A stretch of 64,000 nucleotides of DNA from JBAXTE01 sp963556065. Its GTDB lineage: Bacteria; Bacteroidota; Bacteroidia; Bacteroidales; WCHB1-69. Positions 51,430 through 59,545 of the stretch are shown piece by piece. The stretch is taken from the NCBI GenBank assembly GCA_963556065.3, contig CAUVYH020000018.1:1-64000 (forward strand), read 5' to 3'. The notes under the pieces are model-generated. The model worked only from the letters and a program-made list of their open reading frames with translations. It was not told where the DNA came from and did not search any database. The translations under genes were made by a program, and so were the position numbers. Position 1 is the first letter of the stretch. Every line of letters starts with the position of its first letter.

Positions 51430-52317
51430 CTAAAATTTAACTTCCCCTGGCATTCCGATTCTCAAGGTTCCATCATTTTTTACTTTTATTTTAAGGGCAT
51501 ACACTAGGTTTGCGCGTTCGTTTCGAGTTTGAATGCTTTTTGGCGTAAACTCCGATTTGTCCGAAATCCAATCAATTAGACCTTCCAGTTTTTTATATGT
51601 TTTACCGTCAGTATCGATGAGTACGGTAACTTTCTGTCCAAGTTTTAAAGAACTAAGCTGTTCTGCGGTTGCATAAGCCTTTAGTGTCATCTCCGTAAGG
51701 TTTGCAATTTTATATAACGCTTTATTAAAGACTGCAATTTCACCTTTTTCAGCATATTTAGAGATCACTGTTCCCGAAATCGGGCTCTTTATGATGCTTT
51801 TTTGAATTTGATCGTTCAATTGGTCTATTTGACTTTGTAAAGGAGCCGTTTCGGCATTTAACTGAGCGAAATTAGTAGTTGTCACCTCTTTTTGTTTTTC
51901 CAAAACGACAATTTGTCCGTTGATATCATCCAGCTGTTTTTGAGTTCCTGCATCATCTTTAATTAAACGAACCATACGTAATTGCTCTCGCCTAAGATTG
52001 GCTATTTGTTCATCAATCACGGTTAGTTGGGCCTTAATTCCTGAATTTCGGGTAAGGATGGAGACAATGGAGGCTTGAAGTTGCTGTTTTTTTAAATAAA
52101 GCTGCATGGTATCAATATATCCACAAATTTGATCTTGAGCCAAAGATTGACCTTCATCAACGGCAAAGTCCATGATTTTTCCACTTGCTTCGGAAGCCAC
52201 GATAACTTCGGTTGCCTCAAACTGGCCTTGTGCATCCCATTGGGAATCTTTGTCGGAACATCCTACCATCGCCATCAGAGAAGGAAGGATAATGGTTGCG
52301 ATTGCTTTTATATTCAT
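51430..52317 (-). CDS. HlyD-family periplasmic adaptor lipoprotein (YbhG-like)
   Basis: A 295-residue membrane fusion protein. A lipoprotein signal (LMAMVGCSDKDS, Cys about residue 20) anchors it. The lipoyl half-motif VIVASEASGKIMDFAVDEG (about residues 38-56) and a long coiled coil (about 70-170) follow. The second lipoyl half is IIKSPISGTVISKYAEKGE, and a beta-barrel domain ends the chain. It would bridge the ABC-2 inner-membrane exporter to the TolC-like protein encoded upstream. It corresponds to YbhG of the E. coli YbhGFSR exporter. Confidence 0.9.
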   Translation of the reverse strand: MNIKAIATIILPSLMAMVGCSDKDSQWDAQGQFEATEVIVASEASGKIMDFAVDEGQSLAQDQICGYIDTMQLYLKKQQLQASIVSILTRNSGIKAQLTVIDEQIANLRREQLRMVRLIKDDAGTQKQLDDINGQIVVLEKQKEVTTTNFAQLNAETAPLQSQIDQLNDQIQKSIIKSPISGTVISKYAEKGEIAVFNKALYKIANLTEMTLKAYATAEQLSSLKLGQKVTVLIDTDGKTYKKLEGLIDWISDKSEFTPKSIQTRNERANLVYALKIKVKNDGTLRIGMPGEVKF

Positions 52318-52671
52318 CGGTTTATTGTTTTTTTTAGTTTGATTTTATTTATTCTTTAACTTTCAGCCTCAGCTCATTTATGAGATCGATTTTTGATATC
52401 TTTCGTTATAATTTTTCTTTAAACCATTCACGCTTAAGATAATTAGTGACCCCATGCAAAACAAGGAATCTCAAAAATGAATGTGTATGATTTTTTGCTC
52501 AACGATCTATCATTTTTTGTTATCACTTTAATTTTTTCCACTTTAGTCAACCTAAATACAGTAAATTGAAGTATTTCAAAAATGAAAACAATTGTTTTTG
52601 TACTCATTGGTTTATTGTTTTTTTTGTTTGATAATTTTCATTTTCCAAGGCTACTTTTGTCATAATTTTAA
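52318..52671. other. Gap between the HlyD-like and TolC-like genes with a duplicated gene head
   Basis: About 350 bp. A 54-codon minus-strand frame (52443-52607) has an upstream leader and first 19 bases very like those of the HlyD-like gene (AACAATAAACC, then ATG followed by a lysine-rich start). It looks like a remnant of a partial duplication rather than a functional gene. Confidence 0.45.
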
Positions 52672-53937
52672 TTAGAACGTAATATTCCCATTTGCAAATT
52701 GATAATTAAGTTTAGCCATTGCGAGTTGTATCTCGTGAAGTTTCTTATTCATTTTAGACATTGTTTCTGAATTGAGTTCGTTAAGATAATCGTTGGCCGA
52801 CAAGAAGCCGTTTTCAAATTGAGTAGCAGCCGTTCTTTTCAGCGCGGTTTGCAATGCTATAATTTCATCATCGGTTTTTAGCAATGTTTCGGCTTTGTTC
52901 ATTTCAGCTTGTTGTTGCTGTAACTGTAAATTGGTATTTCTTGTAAAAATCTCTTTTTGCTTATCAATCAATTGACCTGCAATGGAATATATCTTTTTCT
53001 CGTTTGAACCGTTATTCCAGTTCCACAGCGACCAGTTGAGGCGCAGTCCGGCGATGTAAAAAAATTGGAAATCGGGATCAAACATATTCAGTCCCGGGCG
53101 ACCGTATCCCCCTTGGGCAAAAACACTAAGCCGGGGCATGTTCTTCGTGGTAACCGTCTTCATCTTTGCCGAAAACTGCTGTTGCTGCAACTCAAAAAGT
53201 TGCATTTCGGGACGAAGCTGAAAATTATTTCCTGAAATGGTAATTTGAGGAAGGCTTAGCGCCGCATCTACAGAATAAGTGGTACCCAAAAGCGTGTTTA
53301 ACGAAGTAATATTCGTATTTCGATCGGTTTGAAGCTCTGTAACCCGTTGTTGCTGCTTTAAAATCTCTACTTTTAACCGGTCGGCACTGCTTTGCAAAAC
53401 CACTCCGTTTTTCACTCCGGATTCTATAGTCTTCAGGCGAGTGTCCAAATCACCAATCATGAGCTTGGTAAGGTTTATACTTTCATCGGTGAGCAAAATC
53501 CGGAAATAGATTTGTGCAATCCGTTCTTTGAACCGATAGAGATCAATGGTAATTTTTTGCTGTTCAATGCTGTTTTCGATGCGCTTCACCCCTTTTTCCC
53601 TATTAATGGAACCGCCATCCCAAATTAACTGCTTAACATCCAACGTTGCTTTGTACTGATCTTTTTCCGGAACGGGAATCGTTATTGTTGGCAATGGAAT
53701 TGAGACCCGAGTTACATCAGACTGATACGTGGCCTGCGCATTCAAATCCACTTGCGGATACCAATTTTTATTAAACATGGTATTGGTTTCTGCAAACGAC
53801 TGTTGCCAAAGTTCCTGCTGAACCAGCAACGGATAGTTCTTTTCGGCTTCCGCAAAGCAATCCTTCAGCGTAATCTGCTGGCTGAATGCATTGGACACTC
53901 CTATGAGCATGATTATAATTAATTGGATTCGTTTCAT
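52672..53937 (-). CDS. TolC-family outer-membrane efflux protein
   Basis: A 421-residue protein starting at the ATG at 53937 (MKRIQLIIIMLIGVSNAFSQ); the longer frame is not plausible. It has a signal peptide (residues 1-20) and two OEP repeats of long helices with barrel strands (LKDCFAEAEKNYPLLVQQE, FNKNWYPQVDLNAQATY, NMPRLSVFAQGGYG). It forms the trimeric outer-membrane channel for the exporter. It follows the TetR gene by 62 bp and belongs to the same transcription unit. Confidence 0.9.
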   Translation of the reverse strand: MKRIQLIIIMLIGVSNAFSQQITLKDCFAEAEKNYPLLVQQELWQQSFAETNTMFNKNWYPQVDLNAQATYQSDVTRVSIPLPTITIPVPEKDQYKATLDVKQLIWDGGSINREKGVKRIENSIEQQKITIDLYRFKERIAQIYFRILLTDESINLTKLMIGDLDTRLKTIESGVKNGVVLQSSADRLKVEILKQQQRVTELQTDRNTNITSLNTLLGTTYSVDAALSLPQITISGNNFQLRPEMQLFELQQQQFSAKMKTVTTKNMPRLSVFAQGGYGRPGLNMFDPDFQFFYIAGLRLNWSLWNWNNGSNEKKIYSIAGQLIDKQKEIFTRNTNLQLQQQQAEMNKAETLLKTDDEIIALQTALKRTAATQFENGFLSANDYLNELNSETMSKMNKKLHEIQLAMAKLNYQFANGNITF

Positions 53938-53999
53938 ATTTTCTATTTTAAGATGTGCAGTATATTGTTGTGCAAAGTCTATGACTTGCACTCGCACTA

Positions 54000-54614
54000 T
54001 TATTTTTTTATTGAATTTTTCAACATCTCTTTCACCAATTCTTTTCTGTCGTCAAGCATAAAATCGAACTTTGTATCTTCAATCATTAAAATAGTTTGAA
54101 TAAGCGGACGGCCTATAAATGGGAAAATACATAGGGATATCATATTTATAATAAAATAGATCGGATTAATCGGCTTAATTTCATTATTTTCAGTTTGTTT
54201 TAAGAATTTTGAAATCAGCAGTGTGGGCTGAGGAAAGTTTCCTCCTTTTTCTATTCGCTCTTTCATCCGTTCCGGATTCTGATAAACCTCATTCAAAATA
54301 AAAATAGGCATGTGCGGATTCTTTTTTAAAAATTCGGTGTAGAAATCCACAAACTTATCAATCAGCTCAAAAAGATCATCCGTAGTATTTAAAAGCTTAT
54401 GAACCGTCCCCGTAAGCTGGCCGAGCAACTCATCGAAAATCACCGAAAACAGCTTGTCTTTGCTTCGATAGTAATAGTGCAACAATGCTTTATTAATTCC
54501 CGCTTCATCGGCAATTTCCTGCATCCGTGCACCGTCAAAACCTTTGCGGACAAATACCCGCTTGGCGGCTTCCAATATTTTTTCTTCCGTGTTTAAATCC
54601 TCTAAATTCGACAT
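54000..54614 (-). CDS. TetR-family repressor (CecR-like position)
   Basis: A 204-residue TetR regulator with an N-terminal helix-turn-helix (EEKILEAAKRVFVRKGFDGARMQEIADEAGINKALLHYYYRSKD, residues about 10-53) and an all-helical ligand domain. In E. coli the TetR protein CecR sits upstream of ybhGFSR, and this arrangement is alike. As first gene of the exporter operon it likely represses itself and all six genes behind it, through the palindrome at 54639-54658. The inducer is unknown. Confidence 0.88.
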   Translation of the reverse strand: MSNLEDLNTEEKILEAAKRVFVRKGFDGARMQEIADEAGINKALLHYYYRSKDKLFSVIFDELLGQLTGTVHKLLNTTDDLFELIDKFVDFYTEFLKKNPHMPIFILNEVYQNPERMKERIEKGGNFPQPTLLISKFLKQTENNEIKPINPIYFIINMISLCIFPFIGRPLIQTILMIEDTKFDFMLDDRKELVKEMLKNSIKK

Positions 54615-54638
54615 ATTTCAATTATTTTTTACCTGATA

Positions 54639-54658
54639 GTTTAACCAACTAGTTAAAC
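54639..54658. promoter_or_regulatory. TetR operator candidate
   Basis: A 7-6-7 inverted repeat (GTTTAAC at 54639-54645, GTTAAAC at 54652-54658). It lies between the promoter -7 box (54666-54673) and the repressor start codon (54614), overlapping the likely transcription start. This is the expected site for an autorepressor. Confidence 0.6.
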
Positions 54659-54665
54659 CATTTGG

Positions 54666-54697
54666 CAAAGATAGTAGAAATAAAATGAAATGTCAAG
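54666..54697 (-). promoter_or_regulatory. Promoter of the tetR-exporter operon
   Basis: On the minus strand, CTTG (54694-54697) and a perfect TATCTTTG (54666-54673), separated by 20 bp. The TetR operator lies immediately downstream. Confidence 0.65.
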
Positions 54698-55073
54698 TAA
54701 TTTTTTAAACAATGAATGAAATACTTCGGAAAAATTTACAATTTTATAAATTGAATCAACTGTATCTATTTGATATTAAGCATGATGGTTTATATAAAAA
54801 ATATCTGCAATAGGTTCGAGCTTGTGTAGATTTACCTCAAAAAACTAATAACTTAATATAAGCGAATGTAAAAAATCCTATAAACGTTATTAGAATTATT
54901 GCAGGAAATATTTTTTCCAATGATATCTCTATTACAATTGTCTGGAAAATTTATTCATCCAAGTCCAAGTGATCAGATGACTCCAAGTCATCTAATCACT
55001 GTAAACTATTGAAACCATAGATTTTATAAAGCAATAATATCTGGGATTTTTTTCTTTAATTTGTTTTTCAAAC
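54698..55073. other. Non-coding stretch with a palindromic repeat
   Basis: AT-rich sequence between the tetR promoter and the flavodoxin-like gene. The only clear element is the inverted repeat at 54968-55000. A 33-codon plus-strand frame (54712-54813) has no supporting feature. Confidence 0.5.
54968..55000. repeat. Palindromic repeat related to 46842-46878
   Basis: Fifteen-base arms (54968-54982 and 54986-55000, one mismatch) around a 3-base loop. 28 of 33 positions match the copy at 46842-46878 (AGTGATC(A/T)GATGACT core). It lies 74 bp past the flavodoxin-like gene stop. Confidence 0.7.
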
Positions 55074-55742
55074 TTACGCTTCAAATGGTTTGTCAAATCT
55101 GTTTTGATAAGCCCCATTCTTTTTCAAGTTGCTGTTCCAATAAAAATTGGTCAATCCTGTTTTAGCCATCATTTTAAAAACAGATCTCCTTAGCAGTGAC
55201 ATTTTGTAGGGTTTACGCAATGCCTCCTTTATTTGAGAAGAAAAGACAGTGTTTTTTGCAAAATATTCCCCCAACTTATTGAACTGATTAAATAATTTTT
55301 GGATCATAAAGGGTGGCATGATCTGGATGCCTTCCACTCCTCCTTTAATCACGGTGCCGAGGTATTCGCATTGCAATCGTTTGGTGAGTTTTTCCAGATA
55401 GCGCCCAACGGCGACGGAATGAACAGCTTCGGGGAATCCGGATTGGACAATAAACCCGATTTTCTTTCCGCGGGTCACATTTTTATCCATTTCCGCAACG
55501 CTTTCAAAAAATTCCTTCACAATCCCCGGCATACAATCCGTATAAAGTGGAAAAATAATGAGAATCACTTCCGAATCCATAAAAGTAGCGATTCCCTCTT
55601 TTTTCAATTGAGGATTTGCGAGGTAGTGAACCGGAATTTCTTCCGGATTTAGGCTGTGATAGCCTAATAAGAATTGGTCCATCAACAGGGTTGAATTACT
55701 TTTCTTATTTCGCGGAGATCCGTTTATAATTGCAAGTTTCAT
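55074..55742 (-). CDS. NAD(P)H-dependent FMN reductase/flavodoxin-like protein (I)
   Basis: A 222-residue flavodoxin-like protein. The FMN phosphate-binding loop is INGSPRNKKSNS (residues 5-16). The segment IIFPLYTDCMPGIVKEFFE is the flavin ring-binding loop, and the second flavin-binding segment is VQSGFPEA. The C-terminal 60 residues are basic and helical. It is likely an FMN-dependent oxidoreductase. It overlaps the upstream gene by 38 bp. Confidence 0.75.
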   Translation of the reverse strand: MKLAIINGSPRNKKSNSTLLMDQFLLGYHSLNPEEIPVHYLANPQLKKEGIATFMDSEVILIIFPLYTDCMPGIVKEFFESVAEMDKNVTRGKKIGFIVQSGFPEAVHSVAVGRYLEKLTKRLQCEYLGTVIKGGVEGIQIMPPFMIQKLFNQFNKLGEYFAKNTVFSSQIKEALRKPYKMSLLRRSVFKMMAKTGLTNFYWNSNLKKNGAYQNRFDKPFEA

Positions 55743-56274
55743 CGATTATATCCTCAATTTTAGTGTCCGTAATGATTTTTGTATATCTTTTTTCGCAATG
55801 AAAATTTAAGGCAAATCGATCATAGATTTCATCGATGATTCTTAAATCTTCATCGTCCGTATCCTCTTCTTTACTAAGCAACAGTCCGAAATCCGGATAG
55901 TTGTCGTACCGCTTTCGATGATGACATTCCTTATTTTTCAAAATAACGTATGGATGAATTAATCCAACAAACCGATCGGTTATCTTTTTGAGAGCAGAAC
56001 TTGTAAAACCGGTCATGATTGGGGATGCAAAAATAAAAAAGTCCGAATTGATCACGGAAGCAAGGATTTGATCGGCATCGTCTGGAATTGTGCATCTACC
56101 GGGAGTTTTCCACCAGCAATTCCAGCATCCGACACAGTAATGAATGTTCATCTGGTTTGAACGAAAAAGGTGAACGGTATGATTTTCCTGAAGCTTTTCC
56201 GATAGCTTTTCTATGTATCTCGAGAAATCACTGGCTCCTTGGGCCATGTCGCCATTAAGAATGGTAATTTTCAT
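55705..56274 (-). CDS. NAD(P)H-dependent FMN reductase/flavodoxin-like protein (II), Cys-rich
   Basis: A 189-residue flavodoxin-fold protein starting at the ATG at 56274 (MKITILNGDMAQGASD). The flavin segments are INGDMAQG-type (residues 5-12) and FIFASPIMTGFTSSALK. A cysteine cluster YCVGCWNCWWKTPGRC (near residues 47-62) resembles that of FMN-dependent iron-sulfur flavoproteins. A TATTTTTG box (minus strand, 56289-56296) may be its promoter. It is likely a redox enzyme working with the downstream overlapping gene product. Confidence 0.72.
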   Translation of the reverse strand: MKITILNGDMAQGASDFSRYIEKLSEKLQENHTVHLFRSNQMNIHYCVGCWNCWWKTPGRCTIPDDADQILASVINSDFFIFASPIMTGFTSSALKKITDRFVGLIHPYVILKNKECHHRKRYDNYPDFGLLLSKEEDTDDEDLRIIDEIYDRFALNFHCEKRYTKIITDTKIEDIIDETCNYKRISAK

Positions 56275-56462
56275 TGTTTTTTTTGATACAAAAATATAAT
56301 GAAAAAACAAATCGGACCACTATAAATCGGTGAAAAGCAATTTTATACAGAGGAAAATTATTTGATAAATGATACTACTTGCGTACTATATTTTTTCAAT
56401 AATGGATGGCTGAAAGAGTTGAGACCTACTTAATTGAAGTTAATCCGACTAATGAATATCCC

Positions 56463-57098
56463 CTAATAGTCTTCAAACTTTTCCTTGTTTTCCATTGCCC
56501 AAATCAGGAGTGTATTCTTTTCTTTCGGCAAACCAAGTTTTTGAATAATATTTCTCCGGTGCCCTTCAATCGTTTTTTCGCTGGAAAACAGCAGCAGGGA
56601 TATATGTTTTGATGTTTTCCGTTCAGAGATCAATTTTAAAATCTTTAGCTCTGTTAAAGTAAATGTACCTTGCAAATCATCAGTGCCTTCTTCGCCATAA
56701 TTAAGGTCTTTCTTCAGGTCTTCACTGAAAAAAAAGTTTCCTTTAATGATTTCATTGAGACAGTTTTCGAGGGTATCATGTGCCTGTTCTTTCAATATGA
56801 ATCCGGAAACTCCACAAGCGACTGCTTTTCTAAAAATACTACTTTCTTTATGCATTGTTATTAATATGACTTTGGTCGGATTTCGTTGTTCGTGTAATTT
56901 GCATAATACTTCCAAACCAGTCAACCCCGGCATGCTGATGTCTAAAATTGCAACATCCGGTCGTTGAGATAAAATCAGATTATATGCTGTAATTCCATTG
57001 GAACAAGTATCTATTACTTTATATCCGAGTGAACTCACATACTCTTTAATACCAAGTAAGGTTAAGGAATGATCATCTGCTATGATTACTGTTTTCAT
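56463..57098 (-). CDS. NarL/FixJ-type response regulator
   Basis: A 211-residue response regulator. The receiver domain has acidic residues DD at 8-9, phospho-acceptor D53 (AILDISMPG), a switch Thr in ILITMHKES and K103 (GFILKEQ). The C-terminal LuxR-type helix-turn-helix is FTLTELKILKLISERKTSKHISLLLFSSEKTIEGHRRNI. It overlaps the upstream kinase by 26 bp and is its obvious partner. Targets unknown. Confidence 0.92.
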   Translation of the reverse strand: MKTVIIADDHSLTLLGIKEYVSSLGYKVIDTCSNGITAYNLILSQRPDVAILDISMPGLTGLEVLCKLHEQRNPTKVILITMHKESSIFRKAVACGVSGFILKEQAHDTLENCLNEIIKGNFFFSEDLKKDLNYGEEGTDDLQGTFTLTELKILKLISERKTSKHISLLLFSSEKTIEGHRRNIIQKLGLPKEKNTLLIWAMENKEKFEDY

Positions 57099-59103
57099 CT
57101 TTAGGAATATCTATGGTTATTATTGTCCTTTTGGGGCTCGATTTAATAATAATTTTTCCGTTAATTGCCATTGATCTTTCGGTCATACTGTGTAATCCGA
57201 AAGAGCGGTTTGAATTAAGTTTATTTTCAACATCAAACCCGATTCCATTGTCAGCTATTTTTACATGAACAGCGCTTTTTGTTTCCGATATTTTCACCAA
57301 TGCGGCAATTGAATTTGAATGTTTAATGATATTTGACAGTGCCTCCTGAATAATTCTGTAAATCTGCAATTCTTTTTTTGAACTGAGGCTTGATTTGTAG
57401 TCGAATTCCGTATTAATCAGAATGTGGGTGGTTTGTTGAAACCGTGAAATCAGTTGCTCCAAGCTTAACACCAATCCGGAGATTTCAAATAAAGAAGGAT
57501 GTAAATCCCGACTTATACCTCGAACGGTTTGGATGATGTTATCCACATCATTAGCAATTGCAGGATTATTTTTGCACACCTTGTTTTTTAAATATAACAA
57601 GTCGTGCCCGACAGAGTCGTGAAGGTCGCTGGCCAGCCTCATTCTCTCTTCTTCCACTTTTTCTAAAAGATCGCTGGTAAAACGAATGTTCGCTTTTTTT
57701 TCTTTTCGAAGATGGCGAATCTTTAATATAAAATAGATTGAAGCTGTGATAAACATTATGGATATGATAATTCCAATCAGAATAATTATCAGTGTTTTCT
57801 GTTCGGACAATTTATGGTCTTTTTCTAACAGCCCGTATTTCAATTGCTTGGATTCATAACTATTTTCCAATTCAATTATTTTGTTTTTTATGGTTAAGCC
57901 ACTTAAGCTGTCTTTTGCCGTATTATAACCGATGATGTATTGATATGCATTTTTATAATCACCGGATCTATAAGCATCCTTTTGAAGCAGATCGTAATAA
58001 ACCAACAAAAGATGATATTGTCTGGTACTCCACAATTCGGGTAATAGCTTCAAATAAATTGATTTATCGGAAATTGGTTTGTTTTGTGCTTTTTCAAATT
58101 CGGCTTGTGCAAGAGTAAAGTTGCTGTAGTCGAATTCGCTCACTTTCGGAGATGAGCTTATTTTTTTGAGCGAATCAATTAAGTGTGAAGCAACGGTCAT
58201 GTTTCCTTCCTTAATGTATTTTATCGTTTTCCAGCTAAGTGCGTCCACTACAAATTTCGGATTTTCGGGATTCCATTTTTCGTAGAGAGAGATCAAAGAG
58301 TCTATGCTTGGTAAAAGCTTAGGGTGCATTATTTGGAAATAGATCCCTACTCTATTAGATTTCATCATATAAATTCCTGCGGTGTCTTCCCCGTTTTCAG
58401 TTATTGAAATGGCATAATCAAGGTAAAACAAAGCCTTTTGAGCATCGCTATTATACAAATAGGCTCCAGCGATACCTGCGCACGATGCAGCTATGCCGAT
58501 CTCATATTTTGAATAGATGCTATATTTTAAAGCTTCGAAACCACAATCAAGTGCTTTGTCAACATTGCCTGTGTATAAATAATTGTATAGCATTTCGTTC
58601 CTTGAAGCGATGTATATGACTTTTATTTCGGTATTATTTGTATCAAAAACGATTCGGCTAAAATATTCATTTGCTTTCAGATACTCTCCTGCCTGAGAAT
58701 AAAAGCTTCCAATATTGATTAAAAGATCTGAGTAGTCAACCGGTTTGATAAATAAACGGTATCTGTTTATAAATTGAATAGATGTGTTTAATAATAATGT
58801 ATCCGCTTGATAGTTCGCAATTGCACTTTTCCCGGCTGATAGTAAAATGTTGGTAGCTGAATAAATATCATTTGAGGTTATACATGCGTTAAACTTGCTG
58901 TAGAAAACAGCATGAAAATTCGTATCAAAATAATTGGAAGGTTGTCGAAGCCAATTACAAATAGTGTCTTTGGCTACTGTTGTATCTTTTTTTATTGAAT
59001 CCTTTTCCGTTATTGGAGATTTGCAACCTTGCAAAATAGCTGACAATAACAAAAGACATAAAAGAATATTCCGTAAGTGTTTGGCCGATTTTGGTTGTAT
59101 CAT
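57073..59103 (-). CDS. TPR-containing NarL-type sensor histidine kinase
   Basis: A 676-residue membrane sensor kinase starting at the ATG at 59103. The lipoprotein-like signal (LLLLSAILQGCKSP) is followed by an extracytoplasmic region of TPR-like helices (about residues 60-400). One transmembrane helix lies near 420-440 (TLIIILIGIIISIMFITASIYF). HisKA_3 has the phospho-acceptor in MRLASDLHDSVGHDLLYLKN, then HATPase with IIQEALSNIIKHS and ADNGIGFD. This is the typical Bacteroidota TPR-sensor kinase paired with a NarL regulator. A TATCTTTG box on the minus strand is at 59123-59130. The signal is unknown. Confidence 0.9.
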   Translation of the reverse strand: MIQPKSAKHLRNILLCLLLLSAILQGCKSPITEKDSIKKDTTVAKDTICNWLRQPSNYFDTNFHAVFYSKFNACITSNDIYSATNILLSAGKSAIANYQADTLLLNTSIQFINRYRLFIKPVDYSDLLINIGSFYSQAGEYLKANEYFSRIVFDTNNTEIKVIYIASRNEMLYNYLYTGNVDKALDCGFEALKYSIYSKYEIGIAASCAGIAGAYLYNSDAQKALFYLDYAISITENGEDTAGIYMMKSNRVGIYFQIMHPKLLPSIDSLISLYEKWNPENPKFVVDALSWKTIKYIKEGNMTVASHLIDSLKKISSSPKVSEFDYSNFTLAQAEFEKAQNKPISDKSIYLKLLPELWSTRQYHLLLVYYDLLQKDAYRSGDYKNAYQYIIGYNTAKDSLSGLTIKNKIIELENSYESKQLKYGLLEKDHKLSEQKTLIIILIGIIISIMFITASIYFILKIRHLRKEKKANIRFTSDLLEKVEEERMRLASDLHDSVGHDLLYLKNKVCKNNPAIANDVDNIIQTVRGISRDLHPSLFEISGLVLSLEQLISRFQQTTHILINTEFDYKSSLSSKKELQIYRIIQEALSNIIKHSNSIAALVKISETKSAVHVKIADNGIGFDVENKLNSNRSFGLHSMTERSMAINGKIIIKSSPKRTIITIDIPKDENSNHSR

Positions 59104-59545
59104 ATAATTTCTGAATCTGTTACAAAGATATGTCAAATTATTAGCATAATTATTATATTCTATTATTTTGAGTTCCCATAAATTCCATTTTCAAGTAATA
59201 ATCATTTTATAAAAGCCTTCCATTATTGACGTTAAATTGAGCTATAATAAAACGCAAAAACATCTCGAAAGAATAAAAAGTACCAAATAAAGAAAATATC
59301 TAATAATAAAAACAAGGGTTTCCCCTTATTTCAGAAGAGCACTAATATATATACTTTTGCAATCGATTTAGGGAAAAATCACATAGTTTAATAAATTCTG
59401 GGGGAGATTGAGAAACGAATTAATAAAGTAAGTATTTGTTGTTTGACAAAAAGTTTTGGATTTAAAAAAACAGATACTCCAACAGAAAAAGAAGAGAAAA
59501 GTGAAGAAACACGAATCACCCCTAGCACCATTGTCATTTTTAATA
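59104..59545. other. Non-coding stretch between the sensor kinase and the surface protein gene
   Basis: About 440 bp between divergent genes. The TATCTTTG box at 59123-59130 (minus) and the promoter at 59329-59359 (plus) are the only elements I can identify. Confidence 0.5.
59329..59359 (+). promoter_or_regulatory. Promoter upstream of the T9SS surface protein
   Basis: TTTC at 59329-59332 (near TTTG) and TACTTTTG at 59352-59359, separated by 19 bp. The start codon is about 185 bp downstream, so a long leader would result. Confidence 0.4.

Noticed and set aside
51041..51430. Possible CRISPR array in the repeat-rich gap of the exporter operon
   Set aside because: The repeats are degenerate, of variable unit length and not separated by unique spacers of constant size; no cas genes are near.
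54712..54813. A 33-codon plus-strand frame between the tetR promoter and the flavodoxin-like gene
   Set aside because: Short, without ribosome binding site, conserved pattern or coding composition.
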